A stretch of DNA of 64,000 bases, from contig NC_017042.1 in NCBI RefSeq assembly GCF_000284075.1, forward strand, positions 992,001-1,056,000. The letters are read 5' to 3'. The position numbers and the translations under genes were made by a program. Shown piece after piece: positions 21,512 through 33,073 of this stretch. The notes below the pieces were generated by a model. That model had not been told where the DNA came from and ran no database searches. It worked only from the letters and a program-made list of their open reading frames with translations. Position 1 is the stretch's first letter. Every line of letters starts with the position of its first letter. The stretch is from Rickettsia rhipicephali str. 3-7-female6-CWPP (GTDB lineage: Bacteria; Pseudomonadota; Alphaproteobacteria; Rickettsiales; Rickettsiaceae).

Positions 21512-22440
21512 GCTGAAAAACTTATACCTGATATTTTATATTTCTTATTTGAAAGACTGCGATCCCAAAAATAACCGATTTGAGCAGTTAACAAGTTTCT
21601 ATTCTCTTTACCAATCTTTACCAAAATTAATTATCTTTGCAATTCCTAGCTGCTCATAAACTGAACTATCATATACATAGCCGTAATTTTGCCGAGTATG
21701 GTATTTTGTAAAACTTGTAAGCATTATGCCGTTTTTAAATTTAATCCCTTCACAAGTAGAAAAATTATAATACATCTTCTTAGAACCAATATTAATTGAA
21801 TGTCCAAAGCTAAATATATTTTGATTAAAAATAGTAACAGGGCGGATATTTTTAGACATTCCAATTAGTAAAGATATCTCGCCTAAAAAATCTTCTTTAA
21901 GTTTTTTACTCTTACTCATTAAAATTTGAGGCTGAGCCAAAATAACAAAATCTTTATCTTCAAATAGCTTCAATTTATAGTAAATAGAAGCATCCGTGCT
22001 TATGTTTTTTTCATTCAAAAATTTATCTTCTTTGTACAAAAAATGTATTCCAATATTTTGATTATCGGTAATACCGTATTCTACAGTACTACTTACAAAG
22101 TGCTCATATTGATCAGAGGATAATTCTACTATCTTCTGCTCTAATCTTTTTATTTGTCGTAAGATTTTTGCATGAAGACTCAGCTGATCGCTTACTTTTT
22201 AAGGTATTCCCATAGATAAGCTACTCTTTCTCTTATGTATAAAACGGATTCTTCTCTTTGCTTTTTCTCGTTTTTTGATATCTTATTAACTTTATTACCC
22301 CCTACAATATATCTATATCTTCCCTGCTCTAACAACCATGCCGAAGCATGTACCTTATTAATATCAAAAATAATTATAAGGCATACTATAGACAATAATA
22401 TAATCTTAATACCATAGTCGCTTAAATTTAAAAAACACAC
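21496..22440 (-). pseudogene. Exported beta-rich protein of unknown function, frameshifted
   Basis: The start at 22440 gives a hydrophobic signal segment (IKIILLSIVCLIIIFDINK) ending VHASAWLLEQGRYRY. The frame breaks near 22190, resumes as LSLHAKILRQIKRLEQKIVEL, continues through alternating strands with aromatic residues, breaks again near 21610 and closes with SFSAWLDV and a stop at 21496. The repeating strand pattern suggests an outer-membrane beta-barrel, which is inference. The end touches the start of the glycosyltransferase pseudogene, so the two were probably one operon for surface polysaccharide export. I do not recognise the family. Confidence 0.55.
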
Positions 22441-22557
22441 TATAATGGCAATTATAAATTGAGTAAAGAGCTAGGTTAAAAAAATTTTTAATTGAAGTAG
22501 TATATGGAATATTGTAGTAATGATTTTATAACTTAAAATTCATTCAAAGAGGAAAAT

Positions 22558-22827
22558 ATGAACGATCCAAAATATAGAACTATTACTTTTACCGAAGAAA
22601 GTAGAACAGCCAATATTAATATACCCCCCGATAAAATAACAATTGGAGCTAATCAGCGTGTTACGTTTAAAAGCCTAGACAATGTTGCGGAATTAATCTT
22701 AGGGCCACATAGTAGTGTTAAAGTAACAAATCTTAATCATAAGGTATTTATAAATAATACCAATCGAGATAAGATAATTATATTATCAGGTGAACATATT
22801 GCTTTTGATGATAATCTATACGCTTAA
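22558..22827 (+). CDS. Small hypothetical protein
   Basis: The 89-residue product has no signal peptide or membrane segment. It is rich in short beta-like stretches (YRTITFTEES, RVTFKSLDNVAELIL, KVFINNTNRDKIIILSG). A good ribosome-binding site (AAAGAGGAAAAT) precedes the ATG, and the frame is intact in a region where neighbours are decayed, which argues that it is real. I do not recognise it. It stands alone between the exported-protein pseudogene (divergent) and rph (convergent). Confidence 0.6.
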   Translation: MNDPKYRTITFTEESRTANINIPPDKITIGANQRVTFKSLDNVAELILGPHSSVKVTNLNHKVFINNTNRDKIIILSGEHIAFDDNLYA

Positions 22828-22856
22828 TAAATACGTTATTCTCGTGGAAGATTGGT

Positions 22857-22975
22857 TGCGTGGATACATGCACCGTCATTGCGAGGAGCAAAACGATGCG
22901 GCAATCCAGAGAAATAATAAAAAAATGCTATAAATTAGCATTTTTTGCAATGACAGGAAAACTGATCCACTTAGC
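22857..22975. repeat. Dispersed repeat of the 'cattgcgaggagc' type
   Basis: The left end (caccgtcattgcgaggagca) and right end (tttttgcaatgacaggaa) are inverted around a small palindrome (aaaatgctataaattagcatttt). It fills the gap between the hypothetical gene and the end of rph and may serve both as a terminator. Confidence 0.7.
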
Positions 22976-22981
22976 AACTTT

Positions 22982-23701
22982 CTAAGACTCAAGCAGTACC
23001 TGATTTTGTAGTTTAAATAATTCCGCAGCTCCGCCTTTAGCAAGTTTTAACATTGCTAAAAACTGCCCTTCGGAAAAAGGATTTTTCTCTGCCGTGCCTT
23101 GTACTTCGATTAAATTACCGTTACCTGCAAACACAAAATTGCTATCCACGTCCGCATCACTATCTTCTAAATAATCCAAATCTAGTATCGCCTCACCTTT
23201 ATATATACCGCAAGAAATAGCTGCAATTTGACTAATTAACGGGTTCACCTTTAAAACTCTCTTTTTCATCAAGGACCTAATAGCTAGGTGCAATGCTACG
23301 TAGCTCCCTGTTATTGCTGCAGTTCTAGTACCACCGTCAGCATTAATAACATCACAATCTATGATAATTTGCCTCTCACCGAGTTTCTTCACATCAATTA
23401 CACATCGCATCGCCCTACCTATTAAACGCTGTATCTCTTGCGTTCTTCCACCTTGTTTTCCGAGTGCCGCTTCTCTTTTAATACGCTGTGATGTAGAACC
23501 GGGAAGCATACCGTACTCGGCAGTAATCCAGCCTTGATTTTGTCCCCTCAAGAATGGCGGTACGGTAGTTTCACAAGTAGCACTACACATGACATGTGTA
23601 TTACCTATTTTAATAAGACATGAACCTTCCGCATTAATAAGCGGGGATAATTCTAATGAAATAGGACGTAATTGGTTGCTTTTTCTTCCTGACTGTCTCA
23701 T
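22982..23701 (-). CDS. rph: Ribonuclease PH
   Basis: RNase PH is a phosphate-dependent 3'-5' exonuclease that trims tRNA 3' ends. The 239-residue product carries [33 protein letters not shown], the [14 protein letters not shown] segment with the phosphate-binding arginines, and [21 protein letters not shown] with the catalytic acidic residues. Length is normal. Start at 23701 ([12 protein letters not shown]). It is divergent from grpE, with a palindromic repeat between the two starts. Confidence 0.97.
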   Translation of the reverse strand: MRQSGRKSNQLRPISLELSPLINAEGSCLIKIGNTHVMCSATCETTVPPFLRGQNQGWITAEYGMLPGSTSQRIKREAALGKQGGRTQEIQRLIGRAMRCVIDVKKLGERQIIIDCDVINADGGTRTAAITGSYVALHLAIRSLMKKRVLKVNPLISQIAAISCGIYKGEAILDLDYLEDSDADVDSNFVFAGNGNLIEVQGTAEKNPFSEGQFLAMLKLAKGGAAELFKLQNQVLLES

Positions 23702-23719
23702 AATACAATTTGTACTCCA

Positions 23720-23870
23720 TAAGTAAAAATAAATAGTAGACGAAATTTAATGTGGAAAAGAGTAAGGTATTTCATATTTTTTGACCGCAGCAGCGTACAT
23801 ACTAGTACGCGAGGATAAAAAAATACGAAACAACGACGCCAATTTTTCAAATTAAACGAGTATACCATTG
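23720..23870. repeat. Palindromic element ('gtacgcgagga' core) between rph and grpE
   Basis: The ends (tagacgaaatttaatgtgga and ttttcaaattaaacgagtata) are inverted. The centre reads gcagcgtacatactagtacg followed by cgagga. The same layout occurs at 24475-24600 and 60020-60158. It sits where the rph and grpE promoters are expected. Confidence 0.75.
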
Positions 23871-23931
23871 AAAAAATTTTTATTATATCTATATATATCT
23901 CAAAAAAGAACATAAATATAAAGTAAATAAT

Positions 23932-24468
23932 ATGATAGACGATAATATAGAAAATGATGAACAAACGATAACTGATATTGCTGAAGAGATAGTTGAAACG
24001 ACAAATCCGGAGATAACAGCGTTAAAAGCCGAGATTGAAGAGCTAAAAGATAAGCTAATAAGAACTACTGCCGAAATAGACAATACAAGAAAGCGTTTAG
24101 AAAAAGCACGTGACGAAGCAAAAGATTATGCAATTGCTACATTTGCTAAAGAACTACTAAATGTTAGTGATAATCTTTCAAGAGCATTAGCACATAAACC
24201 GGCAAATTCTGATGTAGAAGTCACAAATATTATTGCAGGCGTTCAGATGACTAAAGACGAGCTAGACAAAATCTTTCATAAACATCATATTGAAGAAATA
24301 AAGCCGGAAATAGGATCAATGTTCAACTATAATTTACATAATGCAATTGCGCAGGTAGAACATCCTGATCATGCACCGAATAGTATTATTACTTTAATGC
24401 AATCAGGATATAAAATTAGAGATAGACTACTTCGTCCTGCTACCGTACAAGTAGTTAAAAAACCTTAA
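23932..24468 (+). CDS. grpE: Nucleotide exchange factor GrpE
   Basis: GrpE releases ADP from DnaK and tunes the Hsp70 cycle. The 178-residue product has an acidic N-terminus, a long coiled coil ([38 protein letters not shown]), and the C-terminal beta domain with [13 protein letters not shown] and the closing [19 protein letters not shown] signature. Length is normal. The start at 23932 follows an AT-rich leader. It is divergent from rph. Confidence 0.97.
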   Translation: MIDDNIENDEQTITDIAEEIVETTNPEITALKAEIEELKDKLIRTTAEIDNTRKRLEKARDEAKDYAIATFAKELLNVSDNLSRALAHKPANSDVEVTNIIAGVQMTKDELDKIFHKHHIEEIKPEIGSMFNYNLHNAIAQVEHPDHAPNSIITLMQSGYKIRDRLLRPATVQVVKKP

Positions 24469-24474
24469 TACTCG

Positions 24475-24600
24475 ATGAACTTCAAAAATTGGCGTCGTCG
24501 TTTTACAAGAGCTTCGGTTCTCACGTATTAAGTATACGCTCCGCTCCTCGCCTTGTAAACTCCTTGCTCTTTTTGAAGTTGATCTTCATGTAGAAAATGG
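24475..24600. repeat. Palindromic element, same family as 23720-23870
   Basis: The ends gaacttcaaaaattggcgtc and tttttgaagttgatcttca are inverted. The centre (ctcacgtattaagtatacgc, on this strand) is the reverse complement of the gcgtayw...tacgtgag core. It lies between grpE and the permease gene. Confidence 0.75.
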
Positions 24601-24610
24601 GAAAAATAAT

Positions 24611-25666
24611 ATGAATAGAACCGTTATATTTTGGCTAGTTTTTTTAGGGTTTTTTATAAGCGGTTTTATGCTAATGTCAGACGCAGTAAAACCATTTTTT
24701 ATCGCATTTATACTATCTTACTTACTACAACCTGCTATAGGTTTTATCGCATCAAAATTTAAAATATCAAATAAATTTGCATCAAGCATAATTTATCTGA
24801 TATTTTTGAGCATATTTTTCTTAAGCTTAACTATTCTAGTGCCGATAATTTATGGACAAATTTTTACTTTTATAAATAATATTCCAAAATATAACAATTA
24901 TTTACAGGCAGAAATATTACCGCCTATAATGGCAAAAATTTATTCGATAGAACCTGATATTGCCGATAAAATCAAGAATTCTTTAAGCAATTTTATAAAT
25001 AGTATATTTACTATACTTGGCAGTATTGCTAATAATTTTTGGCGTTATACTATTATAACTATTAACATATTTGTTTTATTTTTACTTATACCTATAATAT
25101 TATTCTATTTCCTACGTGATTGGGCTAAAATTATTGCAAACATGCAATCATTATTACCTATAAAAACCCGACCGAAAATCCTTAAAATATTATCGGCAAT
25201 TAATAATCTGTTATCTGCTTACATAAGAGGACAGCTAAATATTTGCTTATTATTATCTATTTATTATAGTATTGCATTTACCGTAATAGGTATTGATCTC
25301 GCTCTTTTACTTGGCATTTTAACAGGATTTTTAGTTATTATTCCTTTCCTTGGTACTTTTATATCGTTTCTTTTAACTCTAATTATCGGCTATTTAACTT
25401 TTGGTGTAACTACCAAATTACTATATATAATGATAATTTATCTAGTTGGAAATATTTGCGAGTCTTATATTTTCACCCCTAAAATTATCGGTGATAAAAT
25501 AGGGTTGCATCCTCTTTGGATTATATTCTCAATTTTTGCCTGCGGCAGTTTATTTGGCATTATTGGAATATTTTTTGCTATACCGATTGCAGGGATTACA
25601 AAAATTTTACTTTTGAATCTAATTAAATTTTATAAATCTAGCAAATTCTATCGAATAGACGGCTAA
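24611..25666 (+). CDS. AI-2E / PerM family permease
   Basis: The 351-residue protein has about eight membrane segments: two or three at the N-terminus ([31 protein letters not shown]), a less hydrophobic central part, then a C-terminal bundle. The family signature [20 protein letters not shown] is present, followed by [20 protein letters not shown] and the end GKLG-like [20 protein letters not shown]. Members export small molecules or sodium, but most, including this one, have no proven substrate. It lies 15 bp upstream of the Hda-like gene in the same direction, an arrangement (perM with hda) that recurs in proteobacteria. Confidence 0.88.
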   Translation: MNRTVIFWLVFLGFFISGFMLMSDAVKPFFIAFILSYLLQPAIGFIASKFKISNKFASSIIYLIFLSIFFLSLTILVPIIYGQIFTFINNIPKYNNYLQAEILPPIMAKIYSIEPDIADKIKNSLSNFINSIFTILGSIANNFWRYTIITINIFVLFLLIPIILFYFLRDWAKIIANMQSLLPIKTRPKILKILSAINNLLSAYIRGQLNICLLLSIYYSIAFTVIGIDLALLLGILTGFLVIIPFLGTFISFLLTLIIGYLTFGVTTKLLYIMIIYLVGNICESYIFTPKIIGDKIGLHPLWIIFSIFACGSLFGIIGIFFAIPIAGITKILLLNLIKFYKSSKFYRIDG

Positions 25667-25681
25667 AAAATTCTTATAACA

Positions 25682-26353
25682 GTGGTGCAGCAATATATAT
25701 TTCGTTTTACTACTTCTAATAAATATCATCCTGATGAATTTATTGTTTCTAGTTCTAACGATCAAGCTTATAATATTATAAAAAATTGGCAGTGCGGCTT
25801 TGGCGTTAACCCTTATAAATTTACTTTATTAATTAAAGGACCTTCTTCGTCAGGCAAAACTTATTTAACCAAAATATGGCAAAATTTAAGCAATGCCTAT
25901 ATTATTAAAGATATTTTTTTTAATGAAGAAATTTTAGAAAAATATAATGCTTTCATCATTGAAGATATTGAAAACTGGCAAGAGCCGACATTACTTCATA
26001 TATTTAATATTATTAACGAAAAACAAAAATATCTTTTACTTACCGCATCTGATAAAAGCAGAAATTTTACTTTACCCGATTTATCTTCACGGATTAAATC
26101 AGTACTTAGTATGCTATTAAACTCACCTGACGATGAATTAATCAAAATTCTAATATTTAAGCATTTTGCTATTTCTTCGGTAACAATATCCGGACAAATA
26201 ATAGATTTTCTTTTAGTAAATTTGCCTAGGGAATATTCTAAAATTATAGAAATATTAGACAATATTAACTATTGTGCTTTAATTTCCAAAAGAAAAATAA
26301 CAACTTCATTAGTCAAAGAAGTTTTAAATAAGTATAATCATACAACATTGTAA
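25682..26353 (+). CDS. hda: DnaA-like AAA+ protein (Hda type)
   Basis: Hda works with the DNA clamp to make DnaA hydrolyse ATP and so stops re-initiation of replication. The 223-residue product is short, lacks the DnaA DNA-binding domain, and has FIVSSSNDQAYNIIKNW, a Walker A loop GPSSSGKTYL and a Walker B-like AFIIEDIENW, followed by ITASDK-like LTASDKSRNF and the LPDLSSRIKSV sensor region. The start is GTG at 25682 or the next GTG at 25685. No clamp-binding motif is obvious at the N-terminus (QQYIFRF is a weak candidate). It is the second gene after the permease. Confidence 0.78.
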   Translation: MVQQYIFRFTTSNKYHPDEFIVSSSNDQAYNIIKNWQCGFGVNPYKFTLLIKGPSSSGKTYLTKIWQNLSNAYIIKDIFFNEEILEKYNAFIIEDIENWQEPTLLHIFNIINEKQKYLLLTASDKSRNFTLPDLSSRIKSVLSMLLNSPDDELIKILIFKHFAISSVTISGQIIDFLLVNLPREYSKIIEILDNINYCALISKRKITTSLVKEVLNKYNHTTL

Positions 26354-26418
26354 CTTTTTCCTTGACTTGAAATCTTCTCAATATAACCTTTCTATAAATT
26401 AACTTTTTAGAAAAAATT

Positions 26419-27806
<1,388 letters not shown>

Positions 27807-29019
27807 GATATAGATACTGATAGCATAAAAATAAGAGCCTTTCTTTTATTACTGGAATTTTAAAGTATGCAGCTATAGGTAATGAATTTACAAAATTTAT
27901 TAAAGTCTCTTCAATAATTTTTTTAGCTTTCTCAGGTGATTTAGCTCCTAAAGTCTGTATATTGTGGACTCTATCAAAAAGTTTTATAAATGCCGTATTA
28001 TATCTTTTCTGTTTAATTAATAGATTTAAGCTTTCTTCAGCAGTGATTTTCCCGTAAAGTTTAATTCTAGTTAGGCCTTCTACATGTTGCGCTACCTCTG
28101 CTCCAAAAAGGCCGTTAATCATTTCTTCAGTTAATTCTGTATCCTCAATAGGATAGTGAAGTAGAGCAGCATTTATCATATTAGAAGTAAAAAGCTTAGG
28201 AACTTCTTCAGCTACAAACTCTGCAAGTATAATCGTCACCTCAATCGGATGGGAGTAATAAGGATCACCTGATTGACGCATTTGAGAACCGTGATATTTA
28301 ATTTACGAGCGTAGTAAATGCCTTTTTTAACCTCCTCTATATCAATAGGATTTTTTACTTTAGTGTTTAAATTTTCTAGTTTATCAAGTAATTTTTTAGC
28401 GTCAACGTATACTTCAAACTTTCTTTCCCAGAGCCTATATTCTCCATAAAAGTTATTTTTTATTTTTTGTTAATAATAGTTGATTACAATTAAAGCAAAA
28501 ATTAAAAAATGTAATAATATTTTAATATTAGCAACCTTCGGTTATTTTGTATTTTAACAACTATCATTTTACTTTATTGGCTGCTTTAACTGCCAATTCC
28601 TCGTGCAATTTATACTTTGCTATTTTTTTTGAAAATCTAGTCAAAATAACAGCAACAGTAATAAATAATGCGGAAAAGAATTACAGTAGAATTCAGAAAG
28701 GTTCTCCGACAAGATAAATTTAAAGGCGAGCGAGCTAGGCGTATATTAATATGTGAGCAAAGGCGATAGTACAAAATTCGCTTGTATCAAGCTTTATGAA
28801 TTATGCTGTATATGAAAGATTCTAAAAACTCGTATGGATCAGAAAAATTATTCAGTGTCATACCATGGCTTGTTGACCACGATATAGCATTATTAAGCGG
28901 ATCGATTCCGCCCATATCATCCTAGTTCACTTGACCGCAGGTTCCAAAAACAATAGCCAAGTAATGTAATATTATAATAAAATACGTAACTATGACTAAA
29001 GCGAGATAAAAAAGATATA

Positions 29020-29103
29020 AACTGTTATACCGGGAGTTGTTCCCGGTATCCAGAAAACCTTAAAAAGTTTTGGATCCCGTGGTCAAGCCACGGGATGACA
29101 AAT
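29020..29103. repeat. Dispersed palindrome of the 'ccacggg' type
   Basis: Left gttataccgggagttgttcc and right gtggtcaagccacgggatga flank a short AAAACCTTAAAAAGTTTT-like stem. Confidence 0.7.
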
Positions 29104-29214
29104 TAATAGCATACCATTTTTATTTAACCCTAGCTATATCAATCTCTAAATAGACAATCTCTTCTCGTTTTCTTCTTGTCAACGAATTGTAAACTTTATT
29201 AGACTACTTCAGAA

Positions 29215-29355
29215 ATAAGGATTGAGAGAGGAATTTGAAAGAGACACTTCACGTTGAACCGGAGCGTACGTACATACTACTAGTATGTGAGGATGAGTGG
29301 TAAGGATCGACGTACAAATTACCTCTAGAAGTAGAGTTTCCGAAGAGGTCTATTG
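29215..29355 (+). repeat. Intergenic RPE1 copy
   Basis: The sequence follows the RPE1 in ubiG and gltX: gagaggaatttgaaagagac, catactactagtatgtgagg, then cgtacaaattacctctagaa and gtagagtttccgaagagg. It is diverged and not part of a frame. Confidence 0.8.
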
Positions 29356-29668
29356 TATGACACTGAACGTGTTTCCTGATTTACACAATAAAAAACTATA
29401 ACTATAAAGAACCTGGGAATTTAGAAAAAGTACTAAAAAATGCTAAAATTTAGTATTTTTGTACTGGATTATTTCGTCAATTACTTTGTAATTTTCTTGC
29501 AATGGCATTAAAATTATTAACTAATATATACTTAGTTAGGAATGCCATTTCACAAAGATACTGTTTTTCTTGATAGGTTTAACTATTGTAACATTTAAAA
29601 CTGAAAAGCTTGAGTTTAAGCTTCATTCATTGTTTGATATTTTCGTTGAAATACTAAAAACTTTTGAT

Positions 29669-29744
29669 TGGTGGGCGATGACGGACTCGAACCGCCGACA
29701 CTCTCGGTGTAAACGAGATACTCTACCAGCTGAGCTAATCGCCC
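29669..29744 (-). tRNA. tRNA-Val (anticodon TAC)
   Basis: The minus strand folds as a full cloverleaf: acceptor GGGCGAT paired with ATCGCCC, anticodon stem TCTCG/CGAGA with loop TTTACAC (anticodon TAC), and T arm GGCGG-TTCGAGT-CCGTC. The 3' CCA is encoded (29669-29671). It lies downstream of the ribosomal block on the same strand, 76 bp beyond the end of rpsT. Confidence 0.96.
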
Positions 29745-29820
29745 ATATTTTTTATTAATTAGTAAAATAAATAATTTAGCAAAATTTTACTAGTTTTTGC
29801 TTTTAAATTACTATAAAGTG

Positions 29821-30093
29821 TTATTTACTTTCGTTTAAACTTTTTATTTGCCTTGATAATCTGCTGATTTTTCTTGAGGCGGTATTTAATTTAATTATAT
29901 TTTTTTTCACACCTTGCATTATCTTAGACTGAGCAACAGATAAAGCTAAGTTAGCATTTTCTTTATTACCAAGACTGATTTCATGCACAACTTTCTTTAT
30001 AAAAGTTTTTATTGCACTAGATCGTTTTTTATTGATTAGAGTTCTTTTTACTGTTTGTCTAGCAGTTTTTTTTGCTGAAGAATGATTAGCCAT
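29821..30093 (-). CDS. rpsT: 30S ribosomal protein S20
   Basis: S20 is a helical protein that stabilises the 5' domain of 16S rRNA. The 90-residue product has [20 protein letters not shown] and the long basic helices typical of the family. I prefer the ATG at 30093 (MANHSSA); a GTG one codon earlier is possible. It sits 18 bp after rplQ in the same direction, at the end of the alpha operon, which is not its usual place, so it may be read through from rplQ. Confidence 0.96.
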   Translation of the reverse strand: MANHSSAKKTARQTVKRTLINKKRSSAIKTFIKKVVHEISLGNKENANLALSVAQSKIMQGVKKNIIKLNTASRKISRLSRQIKSLNESK

Positions 30094-30111
30094 CACCGAG
30101 TCCCTTATATC

Positions 30112-30522
30112 TTAATTTTTAATTTCTTTATTAGCATATTGCTGTATATTTCCTTTAGCATTAATATCTCTATCTACAAATTCAATATATGCTATCGGTG
30201 CTAAATCACCATAACGGAATCCGGCTTTTATTATTCTAGTATAACCGCCAGGTCTATCTTTATATCTGGTACCTAAAATATTTATAAGCTTTTCTACTGC
30301 TTTTTTATCTTTTATTTTTGATAAAACGCTTCTTCTTGCCGTTAAATCAGCTTTTTTAGCTTTAGTAATTAGAGTTTCAATGTAAGGTCTTAATTCCTTA
30401 GCTTTTGGTAAAGTAGTTTTAATTTGTTCATGGGTTACAAGTGCTACAACCATATTAGCGAGCATTGCTTGCCTATGACTACTTGTTACATTTAACTTTC
30501 TGCCTTTAATTTTATGTCGCAT
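30112..30522 (-). CDS. rplQ: 50S ribosomal protein L17
   Basis: L17 binds 23S rRNA near the exit-tunnel side of the large subunit. The 136-residue product starts [20 protein letters not shown] and has the family [19 protein letters not shown] and [23 protein letters not shown]. Length is slightly above the E. coli protein. It is the last canonical gene of the alpha operon, 10 bp after rpoA. Confidence 0.97.
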   Translation of the reverse strand: MRHKIKGRKLNVTSSHRQAMLANMVVALVTHEQIKTTLPKAKELRPYIETLITKAKKADLTARRSVLSKIKDKKAVEKLINILGTRYKDRPGGYTRIIKAGFRYGDLAPIAYIEFVDRDINAKGNIQQYANKEIKN

Positions 30523-30532
30523 TTTTTAGTCC

Positions 30533-31555
30533 TTAATTATAAGAATCTTCATAACGTTTAGATAATTCCTGAATATTTTCCGGTGGCCAATCCGGTACAT
30601 CCATACCGAATCTTAAATTAAATTTTGCCAATATTTCTTTAATCTCATTTAAAGATTTTCTACCGAAATTTGGAGTTCTCAGCATATCGGATTCCGTTCT
30701 TTTTACTAGATCCCCTATATATATTATATTATCATTTTTCAAACAATTTGCCGATCTAACCGATAATTCCAATTCATCGACTCTCTTAAGTAAATAAGGT
30801 GAAAATGGTAAAGCATCAGTTTTAACTTGCTTATCTTCTTCCTGTTCTTCAAAAGAAATAAATAATTGTAATTGCTCCTGTAAAATACGTGCAGCTAAAC
30901 CTACAGCCATTTCAGGTAATAAATCACCGTTAGTTTCTACAAACATAATTAATTTATCATAATCGGTAACCTGACCTACCCTAGTATTTTCTACCTTATA
31001 AGTAACGCTCTTTACCGGATTAAATAAAGCATCTATAGCTATTTCACCAATAGGTAAATTATCCTCATAACTATTTGTGCTAAGTACATATCCTTTACCA
31101 ACCTTGCAAGTTAATGCCATTTCAAGCTGCTTGTCCTTAGCTAGATCACAAATTACATGATCCGGATTCAGTATTTCTACATCATGACCTGTTTCAATCA
31201 TACCGGCCGTTACAACACAAGGTCCTGTTACCTTTAATTTCATGATACGTTTTTCTGCAACATGCATTTTTATTTCAATACCTTTAATGTTTAAAATCAC
31301 TTCCGATACATCTTCTTTTACACCGGGTATAGAAGAAAATTCATGTTCTATAGCAGGGATCTTTATAGAAGTGATAGCTGCTCCTTGTAAAGAAGAAAGT
31401 AATACTCTTCTCATAGCATTACCGAGTGTTAAACCAAAACCTCTTTCTAAAGGTTCAACTACAATTTTAGCTTTATTATTGGTTTCTGGAAAATTTTCAT
31501 AAGCGACTTTATTCGGCTTTATTAAAGTATTCCAATTTTTACTTAACGATAACAT
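30533..31555 (-). CDS. rpoA: RNA polymerase alpha subunit
   Basis: RpoA dimerises to nucleate RNA polymerase, and its C-terminal domain touches UP elements and activators. The 340-residue product has the N-terminal dimerisation domain ([39 protein letters not shown]) and the C-terminal domain [21 protein letters not shown] with [13 protein letters not shown]. Length is normal. It sits between rpsK and rplQ in the alpha operon. Confidence 0.98.
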   Translation of the reverse strand: MLSLSKNWNTLIKPNKVAYENFPETNNKAKIVVEPLERGFGLTLGNAMRRVLLSSLQGAAITSIKIPAIEHEFSSIPGVKEDVSEVILNIKGIEIKMHVAEKRIMKLKVTGPCVVTAGMIETGHDVEILNPDHVICDLAKDKQLEMALTCKVGKGYVLSTNSYEDNLPIGEIAIDALFNPVKSVTYKVENTRVGQVTDYDKLIMFVETNGDLLPEMAVGLAARILQEQLQLFISFEEQEEDKQVKTDALPFSPYLLKRVDELELSVRSANCLKNDNIIYIGDLVKRTESDMLRTPNFGRKSLNEIKEILAKFNLRFGMDVPDWPPENIQELSKRYEDSYN

Positions 31556-31573
31556 TTAATACCTATGATTCTC

Positions 31574-31957
31574 TTATACTCTTCTTCTTTTTGGCGGTCT
31601 TACTCCATTATGAGCAATTGACGATACATCTACAATTGATGTAACCACAAAATTTTGTCCGAATAAAGCTCTCATTGCTGATTCACGCTGAGCCCCCGGT
31701 CCTCCAATCCTAATAGAGATAGTTTTTAGACCATATTCTTTTGCTTTTTCCGATGCTCTATCAATTGTTACTTGAGCTGCATAAGGTGTTGCTTTTCTTG
31801 CCCCTTTAAACCCATTACCTCCTGCCGATGCAGAAGAAATAGTATTACCTTGGATATCAGTAAATGTTACTATAGTATTATTAAATGATGCTCGGATATG
31901 CACAACACCAAGAGTGATAGTTTTTTTCTTTTTCTTAACTTTAACCGTTTGATTCAT
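31574..31957 (-). CDS. rpsK: 30S ribosomal protein S11
   Basis: S11 lies on the 30S platform and contacts mRNA near the Shine-Dalgarno region. The 127-residue product has [39 protein letters not shown] and the end [11 protein letters not shown], all typical. It is 24 bp after rpsM in the alpha operon. Confidence 0.98.
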
Positions 31958-31981
31958 TATTTATACTCTATACTTAAACTA

Positions 31982-32359
31982 TTATTTTACAGCTTTTTTC
32001 TTTCCGGCTATCGCAATAGCTTTACCTTTTCTAGTTCGAGCATTAGAATGCGTGTTCTGTCCCCTCACCGGCAACTTACGTATATGTCTAAGTCCTTGAT
32101 AACATCTTATATCTTTCTTTTTCTTAATATTAAGCGTAACTTCTCGTCTTAAATCCCCCTCAACTTTATGCTCACTTTCAATAATATTACGTAAGCTTAT
32201 TAACTCTTGATCTGTCAGTTCTTTCACTTTTTTATCTTTCGATATTTTTGCTTTATTACAGATCTCTGCTGCCATAGTAGGCCCAAGACCGTAAATGTAA
32301 GTTAAACTCACAACTAAACGTTTATTATCAGGAATATTAACACTTGCAATTCTTGCCAC
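31982..32359 (-). CDS. rpsM: 30S ribosomal protein S13
   Basis: S13 sits in the 30S head and forms bridges to the 50S subunit. The 125-residue product has [33 protein letters not shown], and the basic tail [16 protein letters not shown] followed by [19 protein letters not shown]. It is first of the alpha-operon genes after adk. No rpmJ lies between adk and rpsM, although many bacteria carry it near here. Confidence 0.98.
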   Translation of the reverse strand: MARIASVNIPDNKRLVVSLTYIYGLGPTMAAEICNKAKISKDKKVKELTDQELISLRNIIESEHKVEGDLRREVTLNIKKKKDIRCYQGLRHIRKLPVRGQNTHSNARTRKGKAIAIAGKKKAVK

Positions 32360-32419
32360 AAATAATCTCCAAAATTTTACTGGTAACTAGAAAATAATAT
32401 AAAAAAATCTTTGATAAAG

Positions 32420-33058
32420 TCAATTTATTTTTAGTATTTTCTGTATATCAATTTCTATTTCTTGTTCATTTTTACTTCCATTAACTATATAAAAATTACC
32501 ACTATTTTTATAATAATCTATTAACGGATATGTTTCTGTTTTATATACTTCAATTCTTTTTTTTATTACTTCTTCATTATCGTCTTTTCTATAATCAAAT
32601 GTACTTGAACCGCAAACATCACATACATTATCAGTTTTAGTCTGCAAGAAGTAACTATTATATATTTTACCGCAATTTTTACAACTATATCTTCCTAAAA
32701 TTCTTTTAATTAATAATTCATCTGAAACATCCAAATATATTATTTTAATTTTTTCTTTAATAAATGCTTCAAAAAATTTCGTTTGCTCTAAATTACGCGG
32801 ATATCCATCTAATATGTAGCCGTTTTTATATTCAGAGGATAATAAAAAATTTTTGATTACTTGATTAACTATTTCATTAGGGATAAGCTCCCCTTGCTTA
32901 ACATAATTATTAATTAACTCTGCTTCACTAGTTGATGTTTTAATAATTGTTCTAAATATATCACCGATTGCTATATGTGGTAAATCAATTTTTTTAGCTA
33001 TCTTTTTTCCTTGTGTTCCCTTGCCCGCTCCTGGAGGACCTAAAAAAATTACTATCAC
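32420..33058 (-). CDS. adk: Adenylate kinase
   Basis: Adenylate kinase interconverts ATP, AMP and ADP in the cytosol. The 212-residue product has the P-loop [13 protein letters not shown] at the N-terminus and the AMP-binding [14 protein letters not shown]. The LID domain has four cysteines in SCKNCGKIY and VCDVCGS that can bind zinc, as in Gram-positive enzymes. It lies 15 bp after secY, an order seen in many bacteria. Confidence 0.97.
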   Translation of the reverse strand: MIVIFLGPPGAGKGTQGKKIAKKIDLPHIAIGDIFRTIIKTSTSEAELINNYVKQGELIPNEIVNQVIKNFLLSSEYKNGYILDGYPRNLEQTKFFEAFIKEKIKIIYLDVSDELLIKRILGRYSCKNCGKIYNSYFLQTKTDNVCDVCGSSTFDYRKDDNEEVIKKRIEVYKTETYPLIDYYKNSGNFYIVNGSKNEQEIEIDIQKILKIN

Positions 33059-33073
33059 TATTTAAGCTCATTT

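Larger units (their letters stand above)
28455..29668. other. Gene-free region of about 1.2 kb
   Basis: No convincing coding frame is present. It contains a diverged palindrome near 28690-28790 (core gcgtatattaatatgtgagc), a degenerate 'ccacg' type repeat near 28855-28930, a clear one at 29020-29103, an RPE1 copy at 29215-29355, and a weak 'cgtcaatt..caatggc' piece near 29465-29510. A 62-codon frame at 29570-29758 runs antisense through tRNA-Val and is not a gene. Confidence 0.65.

Noticed and set aside
23698-23964. 88-codon minus-strand frame between rph and grpE
   Set aside because: It runs through a palindrome and the promoter region of both genes, and is hydrophobic only because of AT-rich codons.
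29570-29758. 62-codon frame
   Set aside because: It covers tRNA-Val on the opposite strand.
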